Source of the DNA: Streptomyces cellulosae | GTDB lineage: Bacteria > Actinomycetota > Actinomycetes > Streptomycetales > Streptomycetaceae | Length of the DNA stretch: 64,000 nt | Reading direction: 5' to 3' | Assembly: GCA_014655195.1 (NCBI GenBank) | Contig: BNBH01000002.1 | Span: forward strand, 180,406-244,405 | Shown: piece after piece, positions 51,450 to 59,895 of the stretch | Layout of the letters: each line of letters starts with the position of its first letter | Numbering within the stretch: the first letter of the stretch is position 1 | The notes under the pieces: model-generated | The model's input: the letters and a program-made list of their open reading frames with translations, nothing else | What the model was told of the DNA's origin: nothing | The model's database searches: none | Program-made: the position numbers and the translations under genes

Positions 51450-52604
51450 ATGCGCACCCTCCTGATCACCGGCCCCGGCGGCAGCGGCCGCACCACGATC
51501 GCAGCCGCCACCGCGTCCGCCGCCGCCCGTGAGGGCGCCCGCACGCTGCTGCTGGGGACCGATCCGGGGGACACCCTGGGACCGGTGCTCGGCGACGCGG
51601 ACGTGCCCGAGCTGCTGACCGTCCGGCGGGTCGACCCCGACACGGGGTTCCGGGCCGACCTCGCCGCGCTGCAGGAGCGCGCGGGCGGTGCGCTCGACCT
51701 GCTCGGCGCCTCCCCCCTGGTGCCCGAGGAGACCGGCCCGCTCCCCGGCGCGGAGGAACTCGCCGTGCTGCGCGCCCTGCGGGACGCCGCCGCCTCCGAG
51801 GACGCCTACGACCTCCTCGTCGTCGACCTGCCCGCCGCTCCCCGCGCGCTCGCCCTCCTCGCCCTGCCCGAGGAGCTCCGCCGCGTCCTGCGCCGCCTGC
51901 TGCCGCCCGAACGGCAGGCCGCCCGCGCCCTGCGTCCGGTGCTCGGACGGCTCGCGGGCGTCCCGATGCCCGCGGAGTGGATCTACGGAACGGCAGCCCG
52001 CCTCGACCTCCAGCTCGCCGCCGTCGAGGCCCTCCTCGCCGACCGCGGCACCGTCGTACGCCTGGTCGCCGAACCGGGACCCGCGGGCGACGAAGCCCTG
52101 CGCAGCGCGGCCCTCGGCGTCGCCCTGCGCGGGCTGCGCCTGGACGCGGTCGTCGCCAACCGGGTCCTGCCGGAGGGCGAGGCGGCCGGCTGGCTCGCCG
52201 GGCCCGTCGCCCAGCAGCGCAAGACGCTCGACGAGTGGCGCGAGGAGCACACCGTGCACCCCGTCGCCCACCTCGGCCGCGACCCCCGCGGCGCCGACGA
52301 CCTCGTCGCCCTCGCGGCGCCCGCCGCCCCCGAGGCCACCGGCCCGGTCCGCTGGCCGGTCGCCGACCGGATCGCCGAGGACGGCGTCCTGGTCTGGCAC
52401 CTCCCCCTGCCCGGTGCCCGCCGCGACACCGTCGACCTCGTCCGCCGGGGCGACGAACTGACCGTCACCGCCGGGCCGTTCCGCCGTGTCGTCCCGCTGC
52501 CCTCCGCGCTGCGCCGCTGCACCGTCGACGGAGCCGCCCTGCGCGAGGGCGAGCTGCGTGTCCGCTTCCGGCCCGATCCGGAGCTCTGGCCGCGCACCCG
52601 CTGA
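51450..52604 (+). CDS. ArsA/GET3-like ATPase-fold protein with atypical Walker A
   Basis: 384 residues. The N-terminus MRTLLITGPGGSGRTTIAAA has the layout of an ArsA deviant Walker A (KGGVGKT), but both Lys are replaced (GPGGSGRTT). LLLGTDPGDTLGPVLGD corresponds to switch I and LLVVDLPAAPRALALLALPE to Walker B/switch II, where Thr is replaced. The C-terminal 90 residues resemble the ArsA HSP20-like domain (GDELTVTAGPFRRVVPLPSAL). ArsA-family proteins use ATP in metal or membrane-protein handling. Nucleotide hydrolysis here is uncertain. It is followed 58 bp later by the DUF5304 gene. Confidence 0.82.
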   Translation: MRTLLITGPGGSGRTTIAAATASAAAREGARTLLLGTDPGDTLGPVLGDADVPELLTVRRVDPDTGFRADLAALQERAGGALDLLGASPLVPEETGPLPGAEELAVLRALRDAAASEDAYDLLVVDLPAAPRALALLALPEELRRVLRRLLPPERQAARALRPVLGRLAGVPMPAEWIYGTAARLDLQLAAVEALLADRGTVVRLVAEPGPAGDEALRSAALGVALRGLRLDAVVANRVLPEGEAAGWLAGPVAQQRKTLDEWREEHTVHPVAHLGRDPRGADDLVALAAPAAPEATGPVRWPVADRIAEDGVLVWHLPLPGARRDTVDLVRRGDELTVTAGPFRRVVPLPSALRRCTVDGAALREGELRVRFRPDPELWPRTR

Positions 52605-52662
52605 AGCCGCGACGGCCGTTCGGGTACCGTCGAGAAGGCCACCCGCAGTCAAGGAGTCCGTC

Positions 52663-53448
52663 ATGAGCGAACAGCTCCCCCCGCCCGACGACGCCGGGCA
52701 CGAGGCCGGGGACGAGACCTTCGGCAAGCGGACCGACGACGCCCGGGCCGACGACGCTCGGGCAGGCGGCGCTCGCGCCGGCGAGGCTCGGGCCGACGAC
52801 GCTCGGGCAGGCGACGCCCGGACCGACGACGCCCGGACCGACGACGCCCGGGCAGGCGAGGCTCGGGCCGGCGAAGCTCGGGCAGGCGAGGCTCGGGCAG
52901 GCGAGGCTCGGGCCGGCGAAGCTCGGGCAGGCGAGGCTCGGGCAGGCGACGCCCGGACCGGAAACGCCCGGAACGACCGCGCCGAGGCGCCCGCCGAAGC
53001 ACCCTCCGAGGTCCACGCCGACGCCTGGGCCACCGCGGCCGCCGAGGACCTCGAGGCCGAGCGGGCGCGCCGCCGCGCACGCCACGGCACACCCCCCGGC
53101 TCCGCCGCCGAGGAGTTCAAGCGGCTCGTCGACGCGGTCGCCGACAAGCTCTCCGACCTCCAGACCCCGCTGCTCGGCGCGGTCGCCGGGCCCGCCGCCC
53201 AGCAGGTCGTCCGCCAGGTCGTGCAGCAGGCGAAGGCCGCCGTCGAACCCGTCATCGAACGCAACCCGGACGTCTTCGACCACCTCGCCGCCGCCGGCAG
53301 CGAACTCCTCGCCGCCTACCGATCCGCCGTGCAGGACCAGGAGCGCCGCTGGACGGCGCGCGACACCCCGCCGCGCGACCCGTCGGAGCGCCGCGACCCC
53401 GGAGACGACCCCGGCACCGGCCCCGGCGAGCGCATCGACCTGGACTGA
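52663..53448 (+). CDS. DUF5304 family protein with pentapeptide tandem repeats
   Basis: 261 residues. Residues 25-104 are sixteen pentapeptides of type (D/G)(D/E)AR(A/T), the six central ones all GEARA. A conserved region follows (about 125-215): HADAWATAAAEDLEAERARR, AAEEFKRLVDAVADKLSDLQ, GPAAQQVVRQVVQQAKAAVE. This helical region matches DUF5304 as I know it; the repeats are an insertion. The end is acidic and disordered (GDDPGTGPGERIDLD). ATG 52663 follows AAGGAG. Function unknown. glkA lies 115 bp downstream. Confidence 0.85.
   Translation: MSEQLPPPDDAGHEAGDETFGKRTDDARADDARAGGARAGEARADDARAGDARTDDARTDDARAGEARAGEARAGEARAGEARAGEARAGEARAGDARTGNARNDRAEAPAEAPSEVHADAWATAAAEDLEAERARRRARHGTPPGSAAEEFKRLVDAVADKLSDLQTPLLGAVAGPAAQQVVRQVVQQAKAAVEPVIERNPDVFDHLAAAGSELLAAYRSAVQDQERRWTARDTPPRDPSERRDPGDDPGTGPGERIDLD
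52735..52974. repeat. 15-bp tandem repeat tract (sixteen units) in the DUF5304 gene
   Basis: Units of the type GGCGAGGCTCGGGCA and GACGACGCCCGGACC run head to tail from 52735 to 52974. Units GAGGCTCGGGC and GAAGCTCGGGC are nearly identical in the middle. The period of 15 keeps the frame whatever the copy number. Confidence 0.92.
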
Positions 53449-53563
53449 GCACCGCCCGGACCCCTCGGAGTTCCCGGCCGCCCGGCCTGCGGACACAGGG
53501 ACGGCGCGCCCGTCGCCTCGGGTACCGTTGGCGTAGCGGGGCTCGACCGAAACTGAGGGATTC

Positions 53564-54517
53564 ATGGGACTCACCATCGGCGTCGACATCGGCGGCACGA
53601 AGATCGCGGCCGGCGTGGTCGACGAGGAAGGCACCATCCTCTCGACCCACAAGGTGCCGACCCCGGGCACGCCCGAGGAGATCGTGGACGCCATCGCCTC
53701 CGCGGTGGAAGGAGCGCGCGCCGGACACGACATCGTCGGCGTGGGCATCGGCGCGGCCGGTTACGTCAACCGCCAGCGTTCCGAGGTCTACTTCGCCCCC
53801 AACATCCACTGGCGCAACGAGCCGCTCAAGGAGAAGGTCGAGGCCCGCGTGGGCCTCCCGGTCGTCGTGGAGAACGACGCCAACGCGGCGGCTTGGGGCG
53901 AGTACAAGTTCGGCGCGGGCAAGGGCCACCGCAACGTCATCTGCATCACGCTCGGCACCGGCCTCGGCGGCGGCGTGATCATCGGCAACAAGCTGCGCCG
54001 CGGGCACTTCGGCGTGGCCGCCGAGTTCGGCCACATCCGCATGGTGCCGGACGGCCTGCTGTGCGGCTGCGGCTCGCAGGGCTGCTGGGAGCAGTACGCC
54101 TCCGGCCGCGCCCTCGTCCGCTACGCCAAGCAGCGCGCCAACGCCACCCCCGAGCAGGCCCAGACGCTGCTCTCGCTCGGCGACGGCACCCCCGAGGGCA
54201 TCGAGGGCAAGCACGTCTCCATGGCCGCCCGCCAGGGCGACCGGGTGGCCGTCGACTCCTACCGCGAGCTGGCCCGCTGGGTCGGCGCGGGCCTGGCCGA
54301 CCTGGCCTCCCTGTTCGACCCGTCCGCGTTCATTGTCGGCGGCGGCCTCTCCGACGAGGGCGAACTGGTCCTCGGCCCGATCCGCAAGTCGTACCGCCGC
54401 TGGCTGGTGGGCGGCAACTGGCGCCCCGTGGCCGACGTCCTCGGCGCCCAGCTCGGCAACAAGGCCGGCCTGGTCGGCGCGGCGGACCTCGCCCGCGAGC
54501 CCGACCCGGTCATGTGA
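53564..54517 (+). CDS. glkA: Glucokinase (ROK family)
   Basis: 317 residues. ATP-binding GVDIGGTKIAAGVVD at the N-terminus, catalytic Asp in VENDANAAAWGEYKFGAG near 105, and the ROK signature with zinc ligands LLCGCGSQGCWEQYASGRAL near 165-184. It phosphorylates glucose, and in Streptomyces it is also the main agent of carbon catabolite repression. This is the glkA location known to me from S. coelicolor. The ATG follows TGAGGGATTC. TACCGT at 53523-53528 is a possible -10. Confidence 0.96.
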   Translation: MGLTIGVDIGGTKIAAGVVDEEGTILSTHKVPTPGTPEEIVDAIASAVEGARAGHDIVGVGIGAAGYVNRQRSEVYFAPNIHWRNEPLKEKVEARVGLPVVVENDANAAAWGEYKFGAGKGHRNVICITLGTGLGGGVIIGNKLRRGHFGVAAEFGHIRMVPDGLLCGCGSQGCWEQYASGRALVRYAKQRANATPEQAQTLLSLGDGTPEGIEGKHVSMAARQGDRVAVDSYRELARWVGAGLADLASLFDPSAFIVGGGLSDEGELVLGPIRKSYRRWLVGGNWRPVADVLGAQLGNKAGLVGAADLAREPDPVM

Positions 54518-54607
54518 CGGCCCATCGGCACCCGGCCGGCGCCCGCCCGACCCCTTGAGGGGAACGGCGGGCGTCGCCGTTCCCGGGCCGCCGTAGCGGC
54601 AGCGGCG

Positions 54608-54620
54608 TATCTTGATCCGC
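54608..54620 (+). promoter_or_regulatory. -10 element of a probable leaderless transcript
   Basis: TATCTT at 54608-54613 lies 7 nt before ATG 54621. The layout is the same as that before 49882 (both read CTTGATC(C)GC before the ATG). Confidence 0.5.
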
Positions 54621-55379
54621 ATGGCGACGACCGAGCTGCTGCCAGGGTCCCGTACCGACGCCGACGGGTCGGCCGTCGTCCGGGTGCTCAGCTACAACAT
54701 CCGCTCCATGAAGGACGACACCGCCGCCCTCGCCCGGGTGATCGGCGCCTGCGCGCCCGACCTGGTGCTGCTCCAGGAGGCGCCGCGGTTCTTCCGCTGG
54801 CGCAAGAAACTCGCCAAGCTCGCCTCCGACTCCGGGCTGGTGATCCTCTCCGGCGGCGCCACCGCCGCCGGGCCCGCCCTGCTGTGCTCCCTGCGCGCCG
54901 GCCTTGAACGCACCGAGGACGTGCTGCTGCCGCTCACCCCCGGCCGGCACCGGCGCGGCTTCGCCACCGCCGTCGTACGGTTCGGCAGCGCCCGGCTCGG
55001 CGTGCTCAGCTGCCATCTCTCGCTGGACAAGGGCGAGCGGTACGAGCAGGGCGGGATGCTCCTCGACCGGGTGGCCGGGATGGGCGTGGACCACGCCGTC
55101 GCGGGCGGCGACCTCAACGACGAGCCCGCCGGACGCACCTTCCGGCGGCTGGCCGGCACCCTGACCGACTGCCGCACCGCCGCGCCCTGGGGCGGCGAGC
55201 ACACCTGGACGCACACCGAACCGCCCAAGCGCATCGACGCCCTGTTCGTCACCAAGGGCGTCGAAGTGCTGGGCTGCGGCGTGCCGTACGACCAGCCCGG
55301 CGTCACCGAGGCGGATCTGCGGGCGGCCACCGACCACCTGCCCGTCCTCGCCGCCCTCAAGGTCCCGGCGGCCGTGTGA
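54621..55379 (+). CDS. Endonuclease/exonuclease/phosphatase (EEP) family protein
   Basis: 252 residues. EEP fold blocks: VLSYNIRSMKDD near 25, LLQEAPRFFRW near 53, SCHLSLDKGERYEQ, GGDLNDEPAGRTF near 160, RIDALFVTKGV and a final TDHLPVLAAL (Asp-His catalytic pair). The metal-binding Asn and Glu are present. Substrates across this family are nucleic acids or phosphoesters; none can be named. No signal peptide is obvious, so it is probably cytosolic. ATG 54621 preferred over TTG 54612. Convergent with the next gene, 6 bp apart. Confidence 0.88.
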   Translation: MATTELLPGSRTDADGSAVVRVLSYNIRSMKDDTAALARVIGACAPDLVLLQEAPRFFRWRKKLAKLASDSGLVILSGGATAAGPALLCSLRAGLERTEDVLLPLTPGRHRRGFATAVVRFGSARLGVLSCHLSLDKGERYEQGGMLLDRVAGMGVDHAVAGGDLNDEPAGRTFRRLAGTLTDCRTAAPWGGEHTWTHTEPPKRIDALFVTKGVEVLGCGVPYDQPGVTEADLRAATDHLPVLAALKVPAAV

Positions 55380-55385
55380 GCGGGG

Positions 55386-55988
55386 TCAGACCACCGCGCC
55401 CCGGCCGGGGTCCCCGTCGTCCTCGTCGTCCGTGCGCATCCGCATCACCAGCGTGACCGCGCCGCCCAGGAAACCGCCGATGCACGCGGTGGTCAGCCAC
55501 CACGTCATCTCCCAGCCCAGCAGTATCGCCAGCAGAAGCAGCACCGGGGCGCCCAGCACCCCCAGCCAGGCGAACTTGGAGGTCACGTCCGCCTCCGGCA
55601 GCGGCGGCGGCTCCGGCGGCACGAAATGCCCCTCGTCGCTCTCGTCGAGGTCCTCCTCCGCCGGCTCCGCCACGCTGTAGTCACGCGGCCCGACCCCCGG
55701 CGCGAAGGCCACCGAGCCGCCCAGCGGCCTGGCCGGCGGCTCCTCCTCCGCCTTCCGCGGCGGCGCCTTGGTCCCCGCGCCGTCCACCCCGTCGGAGTCG
55801 TCCGCGTCGTTGGTCTCGGACTCCAGCAGCGCCAGGTCCTCCACCGACTTGAACGGCTTGGCGCCCGGCGGGTCCGGCGGCTCCTCGCCGTACCCGGCGA
55901 CGATCGCCTCCCACGCGGCGGCCTCGTCGAAGGGGACGCCCCTCTCCTCCGGCTCGCGGCCCTCACGGTCCGAGTCGTGCTCAGCCAC
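55386..55988 (-). CDS. Membrane protein with long acidic N-terminal region
   Basis: 200 residues. An acidic, Pro-rich cytoplasmic part (about 1-135; FDEAAAWEAIVAGYGEE and a repeated EEP pattern) is followed by two transmembrane helices (FAWLGVLGAPVLLLLAILLGW; WWLTTACIGGFLGGAVTLVM) and an acidic tail. No enzyme motif. The start is GTG 55988, which overlaps the esterase stop region by 8 nt, so the two genes are translationally linked. Function unknown. Confidence 0.8.
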   Translation of the reverse strand: MAEHDSDREGREPEERGVPFDEAAAWEAIVAGYGEEPPDPPGAKPFKSVEDLALLESETNDADDSDGVDGAGTKAPPRKAEEEPPARPLGGSVAFAPGVGPRDYSVAEPAEEDLDESDEGHFVPPEPPPLPEADVTSKFAWLGVLGAPVLLLLAILLGWEMTWWLTTACIGGFLGGAVTLVMRMRTDDEDDGDPGRGAVV

Positions 55989-56778
55989 CTGCGGTCGTCC
56001 CTTCCTTGCCGAGACCGGGCTCCCTGACGGCGCCGGGTGCGAGCCGGCCGATGAACGCGGTGCTCTCCCGGAAGATCAGCTCCGCGTCGTGGTCCAACGT
56101 CGCCACGTGGTAGCTCTGTTCCAGCAGGACCTCCGTGACGTCGACCGACGACACCCGGGACAGGATCCGCGCCGAGTCCGCCGGCGGCACCACATGGTCC
56201 TGCGGACTCCGCATCAGCAGCAGCGGCTGCGTGACCTGCGGCAGCTCACGGTCGACCAGCCGGAAGAAGTTCCGCAGGGAGTGCGCCGCGTGTAGCGGCA
56301 CCCGGTCGTACCCCAGCTCCCTTGTCACCGGCTTGGCGATGTCGCTCGCGATGCCCTTCGTCGCCGGCACGAGATGACGCAGCACCGGAAGGGCGTGCGC
56401 CGCCACCCCGTGCACCTTGTTCGCCGGGTTGACCACCATCACCCCGCTCACCGCGTCCCCGTGCCGCGCCGCCAGCCGCAGCGCCAGCGCGCCGCCCATC
56501 GACAGCCCGGCCACGAACACCCGCGCGGAGCGGTCCCGCAGCAGCCGCAGCTCGCGGTCCACCTCCGCGTACCAGTCCTGCCAGCCGGTCACCCCCAGGT
56601 CCTCCCAGCGGGTGCCGTGCCCGGGCAGCAGCGGCAGCGACACGGTCAGACCGCGATGGGCGAGATGCTGCGCCCAGGGGCGCATGGACTGCGGCGAACC
56701 GGTGAAGCCGTGGCAGAGGAGCACGGCGGTCTCCCCGCCCTCGTGGCGGAACGGCTCGGCTCCGGGCAGGAGCGGCAC
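55981..56778 (-). CDS. Alpha/beta hydrolase, carboxylesterase/monoacylglycerol lipase type
   Basis: 265 residues. Begins VPLLPGAEPFRHEGGETAV, then LLCHGFTGSPQSMRPWA (oxyanion HGF), LPGHGTRWEDLG, the nucleophile elbow GLSMGGALALRLA, Asp in MRSPQDHVVPP and His in EQSYHVATLDHD. This pattern matches Est30-type carboxylesterases. GTG at 56778 is chosen because AGGAGG lies 7 nt upstream; an in-frame GTG at 56823 adds a non-conserved leader. Cytosolic. It precedes the membrane-protein gene in one transcript. Confidence 0.9.
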   Translation of the reverse strand: MPLLPGAEPFRHEGGETAVLLCHGFTGSPQSMRPWAQHLAHRGLTVSLPLLPGHGTRWEDLGVTGWQDWYAEVDRELRLLRDRSARVFVAGLSMGGALALRLAARHGDAVSGVMVVNPANKVHGVAAHALPVLRHLVPATKGIASDIAKPVTRELGYDRVPLHAAHSLRNFFRLVDRELPQVTQPLLLMRSPQDHVVPPADSARILSRVSSVDVTEVLLEQSYHVATLDHDAELIFRESTAFIGRLAPGAVREPGLGKEGTTAGG

Positions 56779-56980
56779 CTTCGGCCTCCTGTTCCTGGGA
56801 CTTCCTGGGACTTTTCCGGACACGTCGACGGTCCGGCACGTCGTCTCGGCCGGCGCGGGACCGGCACAGGGATTGCAGGACCTTCACCGTACGCGACCGC
56901 ACTGACACCGACCAGGGCCGTCGGGGCCTTCCGCACCGCTCCGGGATATGGTCTGAACAACACGCACAGGAGGCACTCGG

Positions 56981-57820
56981 TTGTTGTACGGCACGATGAA
57001 GGTCGCCATCGGAGGGCCGCTGAAGCTCGCCTTCAGGCCCTGGGTGGAAGGCCTGGAGAACGTCCCCGCCGAGGGCCCCGCCATTCTGGCCAGCAACCAC
57101 CTGTCGTTCTCGGACTCCTTCTTCCTCCCCGCGGTGCTCGACCGCAAGGTCACCTTCATCGCGAAGGCGGAGTACTTCACCACCCCGGGCGTCAAGGGCA
57201 GGATGACGGCGGCCTTCTTCAAGGGCGTCGGCCAGCTCCCCGTGGACCGCTCCGGGGCACGCGGCGCCGGCGAGGCCGCCATCAAGAGCGGCATAGAGGT
57301 GCTGGAGCGCGGCGAGCTGTTCGGGATCTACCCCGAGGGCACCCGCTCACCCGACGGCCGCCTCTACCGCGGCAAGCCGGGCGGCCTGGCGCGCGTGGCG
57401 CTCGCCACCGGCGCGCCCGTCGTCCCGGTCGCCATGATCGACACGGAGAAGATCCAGCCCCCGGGCCAGGTCATGCCCAAGCTGATGCGCCCCGGCATCC
57501 GGATCGGCAAGCCCCTCGACTTCACCCGCTACCAGGGCATGGAGCACGACCGCTTCGTGCTCCGCGCGGTGACGGACGAGGTCATGTACGAGATCATGAA
57601 GCTGTCCGGCCAGGAGTACGTCGACATGTACGCCACCGCCATGAAGCGGCAGCTCGCCGAGGCGGCCAAGGCCGAGAAGGAAGCCGAGAAGGCCGAGCGG
57701 GAAGCGGAGAAGGCCGCCAGGGCCGCCGTCGCCCGGGCCGACAAGGAACAGGCGGAGAAGCTCAGGGCGTCCCTGGAGCAGACGGACCGGGGACAGGCCG
57801 GGGGACCGGCCGAGCGGTAG
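56981..57820 (+). CDS. 1-acyl-sn-glycerol-3-phosphate acyltransferase (PlsC family)
   Basis: 279 residues. The acyltransferase H(x4)D box is ASNHLSFSD near 36-43, with FIAKAEYFTTPGVKG, the GIYPEGTRSPDGRLYRGK substrate-binding box near 110, and VVPVAMID. It acylates lysophosphatidate to phosphatidate at the membrane. The last 55 residues form a charged Glu/Lys/Ala helix (EKEAEKAEREAEKAARAAV), unusual for the core family and perhaps for membrane or protein contact. TTG 56981 (or TTG 56984) follows AGGAGG. TATGGT at 56947-56952 is a likely -10. macS follows after 33 bp. Confidence 0.92.
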   Translation: MLYGTMKVAIGGPLKLAFRPWVEGLENVPAEGPAILASNHLSFSDSFFLPAVLDRKVTFIAKAEYFTTPGVKGRMTAAFFKGVGQLPVDRSGARGAGEAAIKSGIEVLERGELFGIYPEGTRSPDGRLYRGKPGGLARVALATGAPVVPVAMIDTEKIQPPGQVMPKLMRPGIRIGKPLDFTRYQGMEHDRFVLRAVTDEVMYEIMKLSGQEYVDMYATAMKRQLAEAAKAEKEAEKAEREAEKAARAAVARADKEQAEKLRASLEQTDRGQAGGPAER

Positions 57821-57853
57821 CGGGCCCGGCACGCACCGGGGGAGTGGGGGGAC

Positions 57854-59092
57854 ATGGCCCAGCGCGACAGAGTCATGCGCATGTCGGTCGAGCAGCCGCT
57901 GTGGCGCGCGCTCACCGGCTACCGCGTCCTGACCATGATCTACGCCATCGGCCTGTTCGCCGCCGCCCACGACGGCTTCACCCGCCCCTGGCTCGCCGTC
58001 GCCTACTTCGCCGTGCTCGGCGTGTGGACCCTCGCCACCCTCCCCAAGGTCGCGAGCGCCGCCGCCTGCACCAAGCCGTTCCTCGCCGCCGACCTGACCA
58101 TCGCCCTCACCGGCATCCTCATCACCCCGCTCGCCGACGCCGCCGAACGCGTCCACGACGGCGGACCCACCCTGCCGTCCATATGGACCGCGGGATCCGT
58201 CCTCGCCTTCGCCGTCAAGGGCGGCTGGCGCTGGGCGGCCCTCGCCTCCACCCTCGTCGCCGTCGCCAACCTCGTCGAGCGCGGCACCCCCGCCCGCGAC
58301 ACCGTGCACAACGTCGTCCTCGTCTGGGTCGCCTCCATCGCCATCGGCTACGTCGTCGAGGTCGCCCGCGCCTCCGAGCGCACCCTCGCCCGCGCGCTGG
58401 AGATCGAGGCCGCCACCCGCGAACGGGAGCGCCTCGCCCGCGACATCCACGACGGCGTGCTCCAGGTCCTGGCGATGGTGCAGCGGCGCGGCGCCGTCAT
58501 CGGCGGCGAGGCGGCCGAGCTGGGCCGCATGGCCGGCGAGCAGGAGGTCGCGCTGCGCACCCTGGTCTCCGGCGGCCTCGTCCCCGTCTCCCGCGCCTGT
58601 GAGGACGCCGCCCAGGGCGCCGTCGTACGAAGCGTGGAGGAGGACGAGCCGGACCACGACGGGCCGGTGGACCTGCGGTCCCTGCTCGCCCCGCACGCCG
58701 GGTCCCGGGTCAGCCTCGCCGAACCCGGCGCGCCCGTGACGCTCGCCCGCGAGGCCGCCCGCGAGGTGGCCGCCGCCGTCGGCGCCGCCCTCGACAACGT
58801 CCGCCGGCACGCCGGGGAGCAGGCCCGCGCCTGGATCCTGGTCGAGGACGAACCGGACGAGGTGATCGTCACCGTCCGCGACGACGGCCCCGGCATCCCG
58901 GAGGGACGCCTCGCCCAGGCCGAGGGGGAGGGACGGCTCGGCGTCGCCCTGTCCATCCGGGGCCGGCTGCGCGATCTCGGCGGCAGCGCCGACGTGATCT
59001 CGGTGCCCGGCCAGGGCACGGAGGTCGAACTCCGGGTGCCGAGGCACCAGCAGCAGACGAACGACCCGCGGGGGAAGGCGAAACAGCGATGA
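57854..59092 (+). CDS. macS: MacS-family sensor histidine kinase
   Basis: 412 residues. Five or so transmembrane helices in the first 180 residues (VLTMIYAIGLFAAAHD, WLAVAYFAVLGVWTLATL, FLAADLTIALTGILITP), then ERERLARDIHDGVLQVLAMV with the phospho-His, and HATPase_c with AAVGAALDNVRRHAGEQ, VRDDGPGIPEG and GVALSIRGRLRDLGG. Streptomyces MacS-MacR regulates morphological development and antibiotic production by control of membrane-protein genes. ATG at 57854; the stop overlaps the macR ATG (ATGA). Confidence 0.9.
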   Translation: MAQRDRVMRMSVEQPLWRALTGYRVLTMIYAIGLFAAAHDGFTRPWLAVAYFAVLGVWTLATLPKVASAAACTKPFLAADLTIALTGILITPLADAAERVHDGGPTLPSIWTAGSVLAFAVKGGWRWAALASTLVAVANLVERGTPARDTVHNVVLVWVASIAIGYVVEVARASERTLARALEIEAATRERERLARDIHDGVLQVLAMVQRRGAVIGGEAAELGRMAGEQEVALRTLVSGGLVPVSRACEDAAQGAVVRSVEEDEPDHDGPVDLRSLLAPHAGSRVSLAEPGAPVTLAREAAREVAAAVGAALDNVRRHAGEQARAWILVEDEPDEVIVTVRDDGPGIPEGRLAQAEGEGRLGVALSIRGRLRDLGGSADVISVPGQGTEVELRVPRHQQQTNDPRGKAKQR

Positions 59093-59766
59093 CCGGGACG
59101 ACACAGATCAGGGTGATGGTGGTCGACGACCACCCGATGTGGCGCGACGCCGTCGCCCGCGACCTCTCCGAGTCCGGCTTCGAGGTCGTCGCCACGGCAG
59201 GCGACGGCGACCAGGCGGTGCGCCGCGCCAAGGCCGCCGCACCCGACGTCCTCGTCCTCGACCTCAACCTCCCCGGCAAGCCCGGCGTGCAGGTGTGCAA
59301 GGAGGTCGTCGCCGCCGACCCCTCCGTCCGCGTGCTGGTGCTCTCCGCCAGCGGCGAGCACGCCGACGTCCTGGAGGCAGTGAAGTCCGGCGCCACCGGC
59401 TATCTGCTGAAGTCCGCCTCCACCGAGGAACTGCGCGACGCCGTGCGCCGCACCGCCGACGGCGACCCGGTCTTCACCCCGGGCCTCGCCGGACTGGTCC
59501 TCGGCGAGTACCGCCGCCTCGCCTCCGAACCGGCCGCGCCCGCCGCCGGCGGCGAGGAGCAGAAGGCGCCCCGGCTCACCGAGCGCGAGACCGAGGTGCT
59601 GCGCCTGGTCGCCAAGGGCCTGAGCTACAAGCAGATCGCCGAACGCCTCGTCATCTCCCACCGCACCGTGCAGAACCACGTCCAGAACACCCTGGGAAAA
59701 CTCCAGCTCCACAACCGCGTGGAACTCGTCCGGTACGCCATCGAGCGCGGCCTGGACGACGAGTAG
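59089..59766 (+). CDS. macR: NarL-type response regulator MacR
   Basis: 225 residues. Receiver with VVDDHPMWRDAVARDL, phospho-Asp near 58 (VLVLDLNLPGKPGV), VLVLSASGEHADV and LLKSAS; LuxR-type HTH with LTERETEVLRLVAKGLSYKQ and ISHRTVQNHVQNTLGKLQLH. It is the partner of MacS by overlap. A compact hairpin with a T-rich tail follows. Confidence 0.92.
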   Translation: MTGTTQIRVMVVDDHPMWRDAVARDLSESGFEVVATAGDGDQAVRRAKAAAPDVLVLDLNLPGKPGVQVCKEVVAADPSVRVLVLSASGEHADVLEAVKSGATGYLLKSASTEELRDAVRRTADGDPVFTPGLAGLVLGEYRRLASEPAAPAAGGEEQKAPRLTERETEVLRLVAKGLSYKQIAERLVISHRTVQNHVQNTLGKLQLHNRVELVRYAIERGLDDE

Positions 59767-59767
59767 G

Positions 59768-59794
59768 AGCGCGTCCAACGCGCTTGTTCTTTCC
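59768..59794 (+). terminator. Intrinsic terminator after macR
   Basis: AGCGCGT (59768-59774), CCA loop, ACGCGCT (59778-59784), then TGTTCTTTCC. It is the only hairpin in the window with a recognisable T-rich tail. Confidence 0.8.
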
Positions 59795-59895
59795 GGTATT
59801 TACCGTCCCGGCCATGTCGATGTGACCCCGGTCACCCTTACCGTGCCAGGCGGGAACGAACGGCATTCCGTCGGCCATGGCGAAGGGACACTTCC

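Noticed and set aside
52735..52974. CRISPR-like array in the 15-bp repeats, and likewise in the 78-bp and 123-bp repeats
   Set aside because: The units are contiguous without unique spacers and, in two cases, lie within reading frames; no cas gene is near.
50559..53264. Minus-strand frame with ASPAR repeats
   Set aside because: It is the antisense reading of the pentapeptide repeats in the DUF5304 gene.
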